A stretch of DNA of 10,114 nucleotides from Pseudomonadota bacterium (lineage in GTDB: Bacteria > Pseudomonadota > Alphaproteobacteria > Rhizobiales > Beijerinckiaceae): assembly GCA_023393655.1 (NCBI GenBank), contig JAEWKP010000417.1, forward strand, positions 1 through 10,114, given 5' to 3'. How positions within the stretch are numbered: the first letter of the stretch is position 1; every line of letters starts with the position of its first letter. The position numbers and the translations under genes were made by a program. Below are positions 1-7,009 of the stretch, piece after piece. The notes under the pieces are model-generated. The model saw nothing but the letters and a program-made list of their open reading frames with translations, did not search any database and was not told the DNA's origin.

Positions 1-839
1 CCGCGGTCGTCTATTGCGGCTCGATGGGTGACTGGCCGCTCCTCACCGATGCCCAGCGCATGGAAGGCGTCGAGCGCTTGGTGAAGGCCGGGATTCCGGT
101 CATCGTCGGCACCGGCGCGGTCAACACCGCATCCGCGGTCGCCCATGCCGCCCATGCCCAGAAAGTCGGCGCCAAGGGCCTGATGGTGATCCCGCGCGTC
201 CTCTCCCGCGGCTCGGTCATCGCCGCCCAGAAGGCCCATTTCAAGGCGATCCTGACGGCCGCGCCGGACCTGCCGGCCGTGATCTACAACAGCCCCTATT
301 ACGGCTTCGCGACCCGGGCCGACCTGTTCTTCGCGCTGCGCGCCGAGCACCCGAACCTGATCGGCTTCAAGGAATTCGGCGGCGCCGACGACATGCGCTA
401 TGCGGCCGAGAACATCACCAGCCGCGATGACGACGTCTCCCTGATGATCGGCATCGACACCACCGTCGTCCATGGCTACGTCAATTGCGGCGCGACCGGC
501 GCGATCACCGGCATCGGCAACGTCCTGCCGAAGGAAGTGCTGCATCTCTGCCAGCTCTCGGTGGCCGCTGCCGCCGGCGATGCCACGGCGCGCCGCCAGG
601 CGCAGGAGCTGGAGCAGGCGCTGGCCGTGCTGTCCTCCTTCGATGCGGGCCCGGACCTCGTCCTGTTCTTCAAGCACATGATGGTGCTGAAGGGCGACAA
701 GGAATACACGCTGCACTTCAACGAGACCGATGCGCTGAGCGACAGCCAGCGCGGCTATGCCGAGACCCAGCTCAAGCTGTTCGACGCCTGGTACGCCGAC
801 TGGTCGAAGGCGAACGTCGCCCGCAAGCACGCGGCCTGA
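1..839 (+). CDS. hypD: DapA-family aldolase/deaminase, probable pyrroline-4-hydroxy-2-carboxylate deaminase (5' partial)
   Basis: The reading frame is open from base 3 at the window edge, so the gene begins outside; 278 codons and the stop (TGA 837-839) are visible. The segment C-G-S-M-G-D-W-P-L-L-T near the edge aligns with the TTGE/S-type substrate loop of the dihydrodipicolinate synthase/N-acetylneuraminate lyase superfamily. That loop lies about 40-45 residues from the N-terminus in the family, so roughly that much is missing. The catalytic tyrosine is in V-I-Y-N-S-P (Tyr codon 285-287) and the Schiff-base lysine in G-F-K-E-F-G-G (Lys codon 369-371). The family fold is clear; the substrate is inferred from the FAD oxidoreductase and hydroxyproline epimerase genes that follow on the same strand. 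In hydroxyproline-degrading bacteria such as Sinorhizobium, a DapA-family protein deaminates pyrroline-4-hydroxy-2-carboxylate to 2-oxoglutarate semialdehyde in the cytoplasm. This hypD is unrelated to the hydrogenase-maturation hypD. A different keto-acid aldolase activity cannot be excluded. Confidence 0.8.
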   Translation, partial: AVVYCGSMGDWPLLTDAQRMEGVERLVKAGIPVIVGTGAVNTASAVAHAAHAQKVGAKGLMVIPRVLSRGSVIAAQKAHFKAILTAAPDLPAVIYNSPYYGFATRADLFFALRAEHPNLIGFKEFGGADDMRYAAENITSRDDDVSLMIGIDTTVVHGYVNCGATGAITGIGNVLPKEVLHLCQLSVAAAAGDATARRQAQELEQALAVLSSFDAGPDLVLFFKHMMVLKGDKEYTLHFNETDALSDSQRGYAETQLKLFDAWYADWSKANVARKHAA

Positions 840-850
840 TCATGCACCGC

Positions 851-876
851 GTGCGGCGGAAGCCCTTCCGCCGCAC
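851..876 (+). terminator. Strong GC hairpin after the DapA-family gene (terminator, attenuator or mRNA-processing element)
   Basis: GTGCGGCGGAAG (851-862) is a perfect 12-bp inverted match to CTTCCGCCGCAC (865-876); in practice this gives an 11-bp stem with a four-base loop. It begins 11 bases after the stop codon of the upstream gene. No T-run follows, so it is not a textbook intrinsic terminator. It may instead lower read-through, protect the upstream mRNA 3' end or act in a leader. A small alternative stem (GCAC 844-847 with GTGC 851-854) would compete with its left arm. Confidence 0.5.
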
Positions 877-889
877 GGAGACCAGCTCC

Positions 890-961
890 ATGCTGATATC
901 TCCGGCCGGTCATCGGCCCGGGTCAAAACCGCAATACGCATTCGCGAAGCATCCCCGCTGA
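890..961 (+). CDS. Possible 23-residue leader peptide coupled to the FAD oxidoreductase
   Basis: ATG at 890 follows GGAG (877-880) with a nine-base spacer and opens a 23-codon frame ending in TGA at 959-961. That stop shares one base with the ATG (961) of the flavoenzyme, an arrangement typical of translational coupling. The flavoenzyme has no good ribosome binding site of its own just upstream, which supports a coupling role. GGAG could also pair with CTCC (886-889) directly before the ATG, which would mask the binding site. The peptide is basic and carries His, Pro, Lys and Arg. It has no recognisable domain and no obvious run of one regulatory amino acid. The ORF is short and could be chance in GC-rich DNA. 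Confidence 0.3.
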   Translation: MLISPAGHRPGSKPQYAFAKHPR

Positions 962-2202
962 TGGCCAATCCCGATGTCATCGTCATAGGTGCCGGCGTGG
1001 TCGGCCTCTCCGCTGCGATCGCAGCGCAGGGGCGCGGCCTGTCGGTCGTTGTGCTGGACAAGACCGGGCCAGCGGCGGGCGCCTCCGCCGGCAATGCCGG
1101 CGCCTTCGCCTTCACCGATATCCTGCCGCTCGCTTCGCCCGGCATCCTGCGCAAGGCACCGAAATGGCTGCTCGACCCGCTGGGACCGCTCTCTGTGCCG
1201 CCGGCCTATGCGCTCCGGATCGCGCCCTGGATGTTCCGCTTCTGGCGCGCTTGCTCGCCCGCCCGCGTCGCCCATTCCACCACGGCGCAGACCGCGCTGA
1301 TGGACCTGTCCAAGGCGGAGCTGGAGCCCTTCCTCCAGGAAACCGGCACCTTCGCCATGCTGCGCAAGGACGGCAATCTTCAGGTCTACGAGGGCAAGGC
1401 CGAGCTCGACGCCTCCCTGCCCGGCTGGCAGGCCCGCGCGGAGCATGGCATTGCCTTCCAGCATCTCGACGCCGCCGGCATGGCCGAGATCCAGCCCGGC
1501 CTCGCCCCGCGCTTCACTCACGGCACGTTCACCCCCGGCTGGTACTCGATCGCCGACCCAAAGGGCTATACGGTCGCGCTCGCCGACCACTTCCGCGCCC
1601 GCGGCGGCACGATCGAGCGGCTGGAGGTCGAAGGCCTCGAGCCGGTCGACGGCGGCGTCACGATCCATGCCCGTGGCGGCCAGACGCGGCAGGCTCCGCA
1701 GGTCGTGCTCGCGGCCGGCGCCTTCTCCCATCGCATCGCTCGCAGCATTGGCGAGCGCATCCCGCTCGAAACCGAGCGCGGCTACAACACCACGCTGGCA
1801 CCCGATGCCTTCGACCTGAGGACGCAGATCACCTTCGGCGGCCACGGCTTCGTCGTCAGCCGGCTGTCGACCGGTGTCCGCGTCGGCGGCGCCGTCGAGC
1901 TCGGCGGGCTCGACTTAGCCCCGAATTTCCGCCGCTCCGAGGCGATGCTGGCCAAGGCCCGCGCCTTCCTGCCCGGGCTCAAGCCCGATAACGGCGTGCA
2001 ATGGATGGGTTTCCGCCCCTCGCTGCCCGACAGCCTGCCGGCGATCGGCCGTGCTCGCGCGACCCCGCGCGTCGTCTATGCCTTCGGCCATGGCCATCTC
2101 GGCCTGACGCAATCGGCCGGCACCGCCCGTCTGGTCGCCGACCTCTTAACCGATCGGCCGCCCGCCATCGACATCGCCTCCCTCTCACCGCAGCGCTTCT
2201 GA
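961..2202 (+). CDS. hypO: DadA-like FAD-dependent oxidoreductase, probable cis-4-hydroxy-D-proline oxidase/dehydrogenase
   Basis: This 413-residue protein has an N-terminal Rossmann dinucleotide-binding motif, D-V-I-V-I-G-A-G-V-V-G, with glycines at residues 10, 12 and 15. The segment G-A-S-A-G-N-A-G-A near residues 40-48 is typical of the DAO/DadA family. The C-terminal FAD-binding signature G-H-G-H-L-G-L-T-Q-S-A starts at residue 376. Length matches single-subunit D-amino-acid dehydrogenases. I chose ATG 961 because it puts the FAD motif within the first 15 residues; an upstream extension in the same frame to 757 runs through the hairpin and the end of the previous gene and looks non-coding. 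The next gene, ten bases downstream, encodes a hydroxyproline-type epimerase, so the likely reaction is oxidation of cis-4-hydroxy-D-proline to pyrroline-4-hydroxy-2-carboxylate. Electrons probably pass to quinone or oxygen. Alternative: a D-amino-acid dehydrogenase with another substrate. Confidence 0.85.
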   Translation: MANPDVIVIGAGVVGLSAAIAAQGRGLSVVVLDKTGPAAGASAGNAGAFAFTDILPLASPGILRKAPKWLLDPLGPLSVPPAYALRIAPWMFRFWRACSPARVAHSTTAQTALMDLSKAELEPFLQETGTFAMLRKDGNLQVYEGKAELDASLPGWQARAEHGIAFQHLDAAGMAEIQPGLAPRFTHGTFTPGWYSIADPKGYTVALADHFRARGGTIERLEVEGLEPVDGGVTIHARGGQTRQAPQVVLAAGAFSHRIARSIGERIPLETERGYNTTLAPDAFDLRTQITFGGHGFVVSRLSTGVRVGGAVELGGLDLAPNFRRSEAMLAKARAFLPGLKPDNGVQWMGFRPSLPDSLPAIGRARATPRVVYAFGHGHLGLTQSAGTARLVADLLTDRPPAIDIASLSPQRF

Positions 2203-2212
2203 GAATCGGACC

Positions 2213-3214
2213 ATGGCCAGCCACACCTTCTCCTGCATCGACGGCCATACCTGCGGCAATCCAGTGCGACTCGTCTCCGGCGGCGGCCCACGCCTCGAAG
2301 GCGCGAACATGCTGGAGAAGCGCGCGCATTTCCTGCGCGAGTTCGACTGGATCCGGACCGGCCTGATGTTCGAACCGCGCGGCCATGACATGATGTCGGG
2401 CTCGATCCTCTACCCGCCGACCCGCCCCGATTGCGACGTCGCGGTGCTCTTCATCGAAACCTCCGGCTGCCTGCCGATGTGCGGCCACGGCACCATCGGC
2501 ACCATTACGATGGGCATCGAGAACGGGCTGATCACCCCGCGCGAGCCGGGCAAGCTCTCGATCGAGGCGCCCGCCGGCAAGGTCGATATCAGCTATCGCC
2601 AGGAGGGTCGCTTCGTCGAGGAGGTCCGCCTGACCAACGTGCCGGGCTTCCTCCATGCCGAGGGCCTGACGGCCGAAGTCGAAGGCCTCGGCGAGATCGT
2701 CGTCGACGTCGCCTATGGCGGCAATTTCTACGCCATCGTCGAGCCGCAGAAGAACTTCCGGGACATGGCCGACCATACCGCCGGCGAGCTGATCGGCTGG
2801 TCGCCGAAGCTGCGCGCGGCGCTGAACGCCAAGTACGAGTTCGTCCATCCCGAGCACCCCGAGATCAAGGGGCTCAGCCACATCCAGTGGACCGGCAAGG
2901 CGACGAAGCCCGAGGCCCATGCCCGCAACGCCGTGTTCTACGGCGACAAGGCAATCGACCGCTCGCCCTGCGGCACCGGCACATCCGCCCGCATGGCCCA
3001 GCTCGCCGCCAAGGGGAAGCTCGCGGTCGGCGACGAGTTCGTACATGAATCGATCATCGGCTCGCTGTTCAAGGGCCGCGTCGAGGCCGCGACGACCGTG
3101 GCCAACCGCCCGGCGATCATCCCCTCCATCGCCGGCTGGGCCCGGATGACCGGCTACAACACCATCTTCATCGACGACCGCGACCCCTTCGCCCACGGCT
3201 TCGTCGTCGCCTGA
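2213..3214 (+). CDS. hypRE: Proline racemase family, probable 4-hydroxyproline 2-epimerase
   Basis: The protein has 333 residues, normal for the proline racemase superfamily. Both catalytic cysteines are present: Cys90 in P-M-C-G-H-G and Cys253 in D-R-S-P-C-G-T-G-T. This fits a two-base epimerase/racemase and argues against trans-3-hydroxyproline dehydratase, where the second cysteine is replaced by threonine. Counting back from the cysteines, the substrate-pocket positions equivalent to Phe102 and Cys270 of Trypanosoma cruzi proline racemase are Ser62 and His223. As I recall the literature, Ser and His there are the hydroxyproline-epimerase pattern. The third pocket position (Phe290 in T. 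cruzi) is Tyr243. The likely reaction is trans-4-hydroxy-L-proline to cis-4-hydroxy-D-proline in the cytoplasm, without cofactor. The start lies ten bases after the previous stop; its ribosome binding site is weak (GAG at 2201-2203), suggesting coupled translation. Confidence 0.9.
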   Translation: MASHTFSCIDGHTCGNPVRLVSGGGPRLEGANMLEKRAHFLREFDWIRTGLMFEPRGHDMMSGSILYPPTRPDCDVAVLFIETSGCLPMCGHGTIGTITMGIENGLITPREPGKLSIEAPAGKVDISYRQEGRFVEEVRLTNVPGFLHAEGLTAEVEGLGEIVVDVAYGGNFYAIVEPQKNFRDMADHTAGELIGWSPKLRAALNAKYEFVHPEHPEIKGLSHIQWTGKATKPEAHARNAVFYGDKAIDRSPCGTGTSARMAQLAAKGKLAVGDEFVHESIIGSLFKGRVEAATTVANRPAIIPSIAGWARMTGYNTIFIDDRDPFAHGFVVA

Positions 3215-3221
3215 GGCCGCA

Positions 3222-3242
3222 AGCCGATCGCTTCAATCGGCT
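3222..3242. terminator. Short hairpin in the convergent gap between the epimerase and SURF1 genes
   Basis: AGCCGAT (3222-3228) and ATCGGCT (3236-3242) form a perfect 7-bp stem with a seven-base loop. The right arm lies within the last codons and stop of the - strand SURF1 gene. Its position between two converging operons only 18 bp apart suggests a shared bidirectional terminator. There is no T-run on either side, so strength is uncertain. Confidence 0.4.
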
Positions 3243-3979
3243 GGCGGCTCGTCCGCTCCCCGACGGATCAGGAAGACCGCGGCCCCGCCGCTCATCAAGG
3301 CGAGGCAGAACCAGGTCAACGCATAGATCAGGTGCGTGTTGCGGAAGCTGACCTGGGTCATGCCGCCCTGCGGCAGCGGGCCGGGCTCGGTCACGGCATC
3401 GGCATCGACGAAATAGGGCGCGACCTCGCCCAGGCCCCGGGCCGCAGCGATCGCGGCAACGTCGCGCGAATACCAGCGCCCTGCAGCAGGGTCGTTACTG
3501 CGCAGGAAGCCGCCGCCGAGCTCGCTCAGCCGCAACAGGCCGACCACCTTCGTGTCGCCCCTACCGGTCGCCCGCCGCTGGCCTGCCTCGCGTCGATCCT
3601 CCGGCACGAAGCCGCGATTGACCAGCACGGTGAAGCCGGCATCGCTGCGGAACGGCGCCATCACCCAGAAACCCGGCCCGCGCTCGGTCACCGCCATGGT
3701 CAGCGTCTCTGGCGCATCGAGATACCGGCCCTGCAAGGCGATGCGTCGGTATTCGTCGGCGGCTGCACCAACGCCGCTCCACGCATCCGGCCCCGGTGCT
3801 GCAGCCGGAGCGGCATGAATCCGCGCCTCGACGCGGGCAATCAGGTCGAGCTTCCAGCTCCGGCGCTCGAGCTGCCAGATACCGAGACCGGCGAAGACCA
3901 GCGTGCAAAGGCACAATGCAGCAGAAAAGACGAGGCGGGCCACGCCACCGCGCCTGCGCGCTCCTGCATCCACCGGCAT
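3233..3979 (-). CDS. surf1: SURF1 family oxidase assembly protein
   Basis: This 248-residue inner-membrane protein has the SURF1 layout: a short basic N-terminus, a first membrane helix at about 14-34, a periplasmic domain and a second helix at about 217-238. Family motifs are G-I-W-Q-L-E-R-R-S-W-K (33-43), V-N-R-G-F-V-P (120-126) and R-N-T-H-L-I-Y-A-L-T-W-F (213-224). His216 in the last motif matches the conserved histidine proposed as a heme a ligand in Paracoccus Surf1 proteins. SURF1 assists heme delivery to subunit I of heme-copper oxidases. It is last in the cyo operon, ten bases after cyoD, with AAGGG (from TAAGGG overlapping the cyoD stop) as ribosome binding site. Paracoccus has a quinol-oxidase-specific Surf1q encoded with its ba3 oxidase; this gene is probably the same type, dedicated to the adjacent enzyme. 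Confidence 0.93.
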   Translation of the reverse strand: MPVDAGARRRGGVARLVFSAALCLCTLVFAGLGIWQLERRSWKLDLIARVEARIHAAPAAAPGPDAWSGVGAAADEYRRIALQGRYLDAPETLTMAVTERGPGFWVMAPFRSDAGFTVLVNRGFVPEDRREAGQRRATGRGDTKVVGLLRLSELGGGFLRSNDPAAGRWYSRDVAAIAAARGLGEVAPYFVDADAVTEPGPLPQGGMTQVSFRNTHLIYALTWFCLALMSGGAAVFLIRRGADEPPAD

Positions 3980-3989
3980 CGCCCGGCCC

Positions 3990-4361
3990 TTACATCCGGT
4001 GCATGTCCGGCATCATGTTGCTGTTCAGGTGGAACATCACCCAGAGCGAGCCGGCGAGTACGATCGCCACGATGACGAGGGTGAAGAGCAGCCCCATCAT
4101 GTTCCAGCCACCCTCCGAGCGGCCGTTCATATGGAGGAAATAGACCATGTGGACGACGATCTGCGCGGCGGCGAAAGCCATGATCACGATAGCCGTCAGC
4201 GTCGCGTTGCCCAGCACGTCGTTCATGACCAGCCAGAACGGGATCGCGGTCAGGACGAACGAGAGCAGGAAACCGGTGACATAGCCGCGCAGGCTGCCAT
4301 GGGGGGCATGGTCGTCGCCATGGGCGCCATGCGGTTCGGCTTGGTCGTGGGAACCGCTCAT
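3990..4361 (-). CDS. cyoD: Cytochrome o-type ubiquinol oxidase subunit IV
   Basis: The protein has 123 residues and three predicted membrane helices at about 24-46, 54-77 and 88-112, the fold of the prokaryotic COX4/CyoD family. H-M-V-Y-F-L-H-M (71-78) followed by W-N at 86-87 is characteristic. I chose ATG 4359-4361 because it overlaps the cyoC stop as ATGA and gives a family-like N-terminus; the frame extends upstream to 4442 only inside cyoC. The subunit is slightly longer than E. coli CyoD (about 109 residues) owing to a hydrophilic N-terminal tail with five histidines in residues 5-21. CyoD has no redox centre; it helps assemble CuB-containing subunit I. Expression is almost certainly coupled to cyoC. 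Confidence 0.93.
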   Translation of the reverse strand: MSGSHDQAEPHGAHGDDHAPHGSLRGYVTGFLLSFVLTAIPFWLVMNDVLGNATLTAIVIMAFAAAQIVVHMVYFLHMNGRSEGGWNMMGLLFTLVIVAIVLAGSLWVMFHLNSNMMPDMHRM

Positions 4362-4993
4362 TTCAGCACGCCCATCAGGTAGACGAAGGTGAAGACGCCG
4401 ATCCAGATGACGTCGAGGAAGTGCCAGAACATCGAAAGGCACAGCAGCCGACGCCGGTTGGCCTCGATCAGTCCGCGCTTCGAGACCTGCACCATCAGCA
4501 CGGTCAGCCAGATCAGGCCGAAGGTGACGTGCAGGCCATGCGTGCCGACCAGCGTGAAGAAGGAGGACAGGAAGGCGCTGCGCATCGGCGTCGCACCCTC
4601 ACGGATGAGATGCGCGAACTCGTAGAGCTCGATCGCCAGGAAGGCGAGGCCGAACAGCCCGGTGACGACGAGCCAGCCCTGCATCGCCGCTTGCCGGCCC
4701 TTGTCCATCGCCAGCATGGCAAAGCCATAGGTGATCGAAGAGAAGAGCAGCATGGCGGTGTTGACCGCGACCAGCCTGAGATCGAACAGGTCGGCGCCGG
4801 AGGGCCCGGCCGCGTAATTGCGCCCGAGCACGCCATAGGTCGCGAAGAGCACTGCGAAGATCAGGCAGTCGCTCATCAGGTAGAGCCAGAAGCCGAGCAT
4901 GGTCGATCCGCCGGAATGGGCGTGCTCGTCCCCCGTCACATAAAATGCCGGAACGCTCGCGGCCTGTGCCTGTGCTTTCGCCTTGGCCATCAT
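4358..4993 (-). CDS. cyoC: Cytochrome o-type ubiquinol oxidase subunit III
   Basis: This 211-residue membrane protein of the COX3 family has five predicted helices, as in E. coli CyoC. Recognisable segments are G-F-W-L-Y-L-M-S-D at about 34-42, L-V-G-T-H-G-L-H-V in the middle and the C-terminal W-H-F-L-D-V-I-W-I-G-V-F. It is a structural subunit without a redox centre. Two consecutive ATG codons occur at 4991-4993 and 4988-4990. GAGGGG (5001-4996), overlapping the cyoB stop, lies only two bases from the first ATG and five from the second, so the second may be the true start. It is six bases downstream of cyoB and overlaps cyoD by four bases, so the whole set is one transcript. Confidence 0.95.
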   Translation of the reverse strand: MMAKAKAQAQAASVPAFYVTGDEHAHSGGSTMLGFWLYLMSDCLIFAVLFATYGVLGRNYAAGPSGADLFDLRLVAVNTAMLLFSSITYGFAMLAMDKGRQAAMQGWLVVTGLFGLAFLAIELYEFAHLIREGATPMRSAFLSSFFTLVGTHGLHVTFGLIWLTVLMVQVSKRGLIEANRRRLLCLSMFWHFLDVIWIGVFTFVYLMGVLK

Positions 4994-4999
4994 CGCCCC

Positions 5000-6997
5000 T
5001 CAGGCCCGTCCGAGCTGTCGGCTGCGCGCGTCCTCTTCCCGTACGACATCGTCGGCAGGAATGTGGAAGTCGCGGTCATAGTTGAAGCTATGCGCGATCG
5101 CGGTCGCGACCACGCCAACGAAGCTCAGGGCCGCCAGCCACCAGATGTACCAGATCAGCGCGAAGCCGCAGACCGTCGCGAGCCCGGCAATGATCACGCC
5201 CGCCCCCGTATTACGGGGCATGTGGATCGGCTTGAAGCCGCCGAGCGGGCGGCTGTAGCCGCGCTTCTTCATATCGGCCCAGGCATCGAGGTCATGCACG
5301 ATCGGCGTGAACGCGAAATTGTAGGCCGGCGGCGGCGAGGAGGTCGACCACTCCAGCGTGCGCCCGTCCCATGGATCGCCGGTCACGTCGCGCAATTGCT
5401 CGCGCCTGATGATGCTGACGGCGATCTGGATGATGAAGCAGAGGATGCCGAGCGCGATCAGCACCGCGCCCATCGCCGCGATCACGAACCAGATCTGCAG
5501 CGACGGGTCCTCGAAGCGGCTGAGCCGCCGCGTCACGCCCATCAGGCCGAGCACGTAGAGCGGCATGAAGGCGACGTAGAAGCCGATCACCCAGAACCAG
5601 AACGAGAGCAGGCCCCAGAACCGGTCGAGCTTGAAGCCGAAGGCCTTGGGGAACCAGTAGGCGATGCCGGCGAAGACGCCGAAGACCACGCCGCCGATGA
5701 TGACGTTGTGGAAATGGGCGATCAGGAACAGGCTGTTATGCAGGATGAAATCGGCCGGCGGCACCGCCAGCATCACGCCTGTCATGCCGCCGATGACGAA
5801 GGTGATCATGAAGGCGAGGAGCCACATCATTGGCAATTCGAAGCGGATGCGGCCACGATACATCGTGAACAGCCAGTTGAAGATCTTCGCCCCCGTCGGG
5901 ATCGAAATGATCATCGTCGTGATGCCGAAGAACGAGTTCACGCTGGCGCCCGAGCCCATCGTGAAGAAATGATGCAGCCAGACGAGATAGGACAGGATGG
6001 TGATGACCACCGTCGCATAGACCATCGAGGCATAGCCGAAGAGGCGCTTGCCGCAGAAGGTCGAGGCCACCTCGGAATAGACGCCGAAGATCGGCAGGAT
6101 CAGGATGTAGACCTCCGGGTGGCCCCAGATCCAGATCAGGTTCACGTACATCATCGGGTTGCCGCCGAGATCGTTCGTGAAGAAATTGGTGCCGACATAG
6201 CGGTCGAGCGTCAAAAGCGCGAGCGTCGCCGCCAGGATCGGGAAGGTCGCGACGATCAGGACGTTGGTGCAGAGCGCGGTCCAGGTGAAGACCGGCATCC
6301 GCATCATCTCCATGCCGGGCGCCCGCATCTTGACGATGGTCGCGATCAGGTTGACGCCGGACAGGGTCGTGCCCACGCCTGCGATCTGCAGCGCCCATAG
6401 GTAATAGTCCATGCCCACCCCGGGCGAGTAGGCGGCCCCCGAAAGCGGCGGATAGGCGAGCCAGCCGACCTTGGCGAATTCGCCGATGAACAACGACATC
6501 ATCACCAGGACGGCGCCGCTCACCGTCATCCAGAACGAGAAATTGTTGAGGAAGGGGAAGGCGACGTCGCGCGCGCCGATCTGCAGCGGCACGACATAGT
6601 TCATCAGGCCGGTGACGAAGGGCATCGCCACGAAGAAGATCATGATCACGCCATGCGCCGTGAAGATCTGGTCGTAATGGTGCGGCGGCAGGTAGCCCTC
6701 GTTGCCGGCAAAGGCGATCGCCTGCTGGCCGCGCATCATCAGCGCGTCGGCAAAGCCGCGCAGCAGCATGATCACGCCGAGGATCATGTACATGATCCCG
6801 ATCTTCTTGTGGTCGACGCTGGTGAGCCACTCGTGCCAGAGATAGCCCCAGAGCCTGAGCCGAGTGACCAGCGCGATGAGCGCGAGGCCGCCGAGCGCGA
6901 CCGCGGCGAAGGTCCCGATCAGGATCGGCTCGTGATAGGGGATCGCCTCGAGGGTGAAGCGCCCGAAGATCAGCTTCCACCAGTCGGGATAGGTCAT
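5000..6997 (-). CDS. cyoB: Ubiquinol oxidase subunit I (heme-copper oxidase catalytic subunit)
   Basis: This 665-residue protein matches E. coli CyoB (663 residues) in length. All key residues appear at a constant offset of +9 from the E. coli numbering. Low-spin heme ligands are His115 and His430, and the high-spin heme ligand is His428. CuB ligands are His293, His342 and His343, with Tyr297 for the His-Tyr crosslink. The D-channel has Asp144 and Glu295, and the K-channel Lys371. The quinol-site residues known in E. coli (Arg71, Asp75, His98, Gln101) are Arg80, Asp84, His107 and Gln110. It should therefore reduce O2 to water with ubiquinol and pump protons at the inner membrane. The gene starts 12 bases after the cyoA stop, with GAGG over that stop as ribosome binding site. 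Whether the high-spin heme is o or a cannot be read from these residues. Confidence 0.98.
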   Translation of the reverse strand: MTYPDWWKLIFGRFTLEAIPYHEPILIGTFAAVALGGLALIALVTRLRLWGYLWHEWLTSVDHKKIGIMYMILGVIMLLRGFADALMMRGQQAIAFAGNEGYLPPHHYDQIFTAHGVIMIFFVAMPFVTGLMNYVVPLQIGARDVAFPFLNNFSFWMTVSGAVLVMMSLFIGEFAKVGWLAYPPLSGAAYSPGVGMDYYLWALQIAGVGTTLSGVNLIATIVKMRAPGMEMMRMPVFTWTALCTNVLIVATFPILAATLALLTLDRYVGTNFFTNDLGGNPMMYVNLIWIWGHPEVYILILPIFGVYSEVASTFCGKRLFGYASMVYATVVITILSYLVWLHHFFTMGSGASVNSFFGITTMIISIPTGAKIFNWLFTMYRGRIRFELPMMWLLAFMITFVIGGMTGVMLAVPPADFILHNSLFLIAHFHNVIIGGVVFGVFAGIAYWFPKAFGFKLDRFWGLLSFWFWVIGFYVAFMPLYVLGLMGVTRRLSRFEDPSLQIWFVIAAMGAVLIALGILCFIIQIAVSIIRREQLRDVTGDPWDGRTLEWSTSSPPPAYNFAFTPIVHDLDAWADMKKRGYSRPLGGFKPIHMPRNTGAGVIIAGLATVCGFALIWYIWWLAALSFVGVVATAIAHSFNYDRDFHIPADDVVREEDARSRQLGRA

Positions 6998-7009
6998 CGC
7001 TCACTCGCC

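Noticed and set aside
757..960. N-terminal extension of the FAD oxidoreductase to ATG 757
   Set aside because: It would overlap the end of the DapA-family gene, run through the hairpin and put the Rossmann motif about 75 residues in; family members begin just before that motif.
1979..3196. 405-codon - strand frame opposite the epimerase gene
   Set aside because: Composition is a shadow of GC-rich codons; both epimerase motifs are on the + strand in an intact frame.
2213..3214. trans-3-hydroxy-L-proline dehydratase as identity of the racemase-family gene
   Set aside because: The second catalytic position is Cys253; the dehydratase has threonine there.
4421..6400. 659-codon + strand open frame antisense to cyoB and cyoC
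   Set aside because: Its product is dominated by Arg, Asp, Glu, His and Gln with no domain or membrane pattern, as expected from the complement of GC-rich membrane-protein codons. The opposite strand carries unmistakable oxidase genes.
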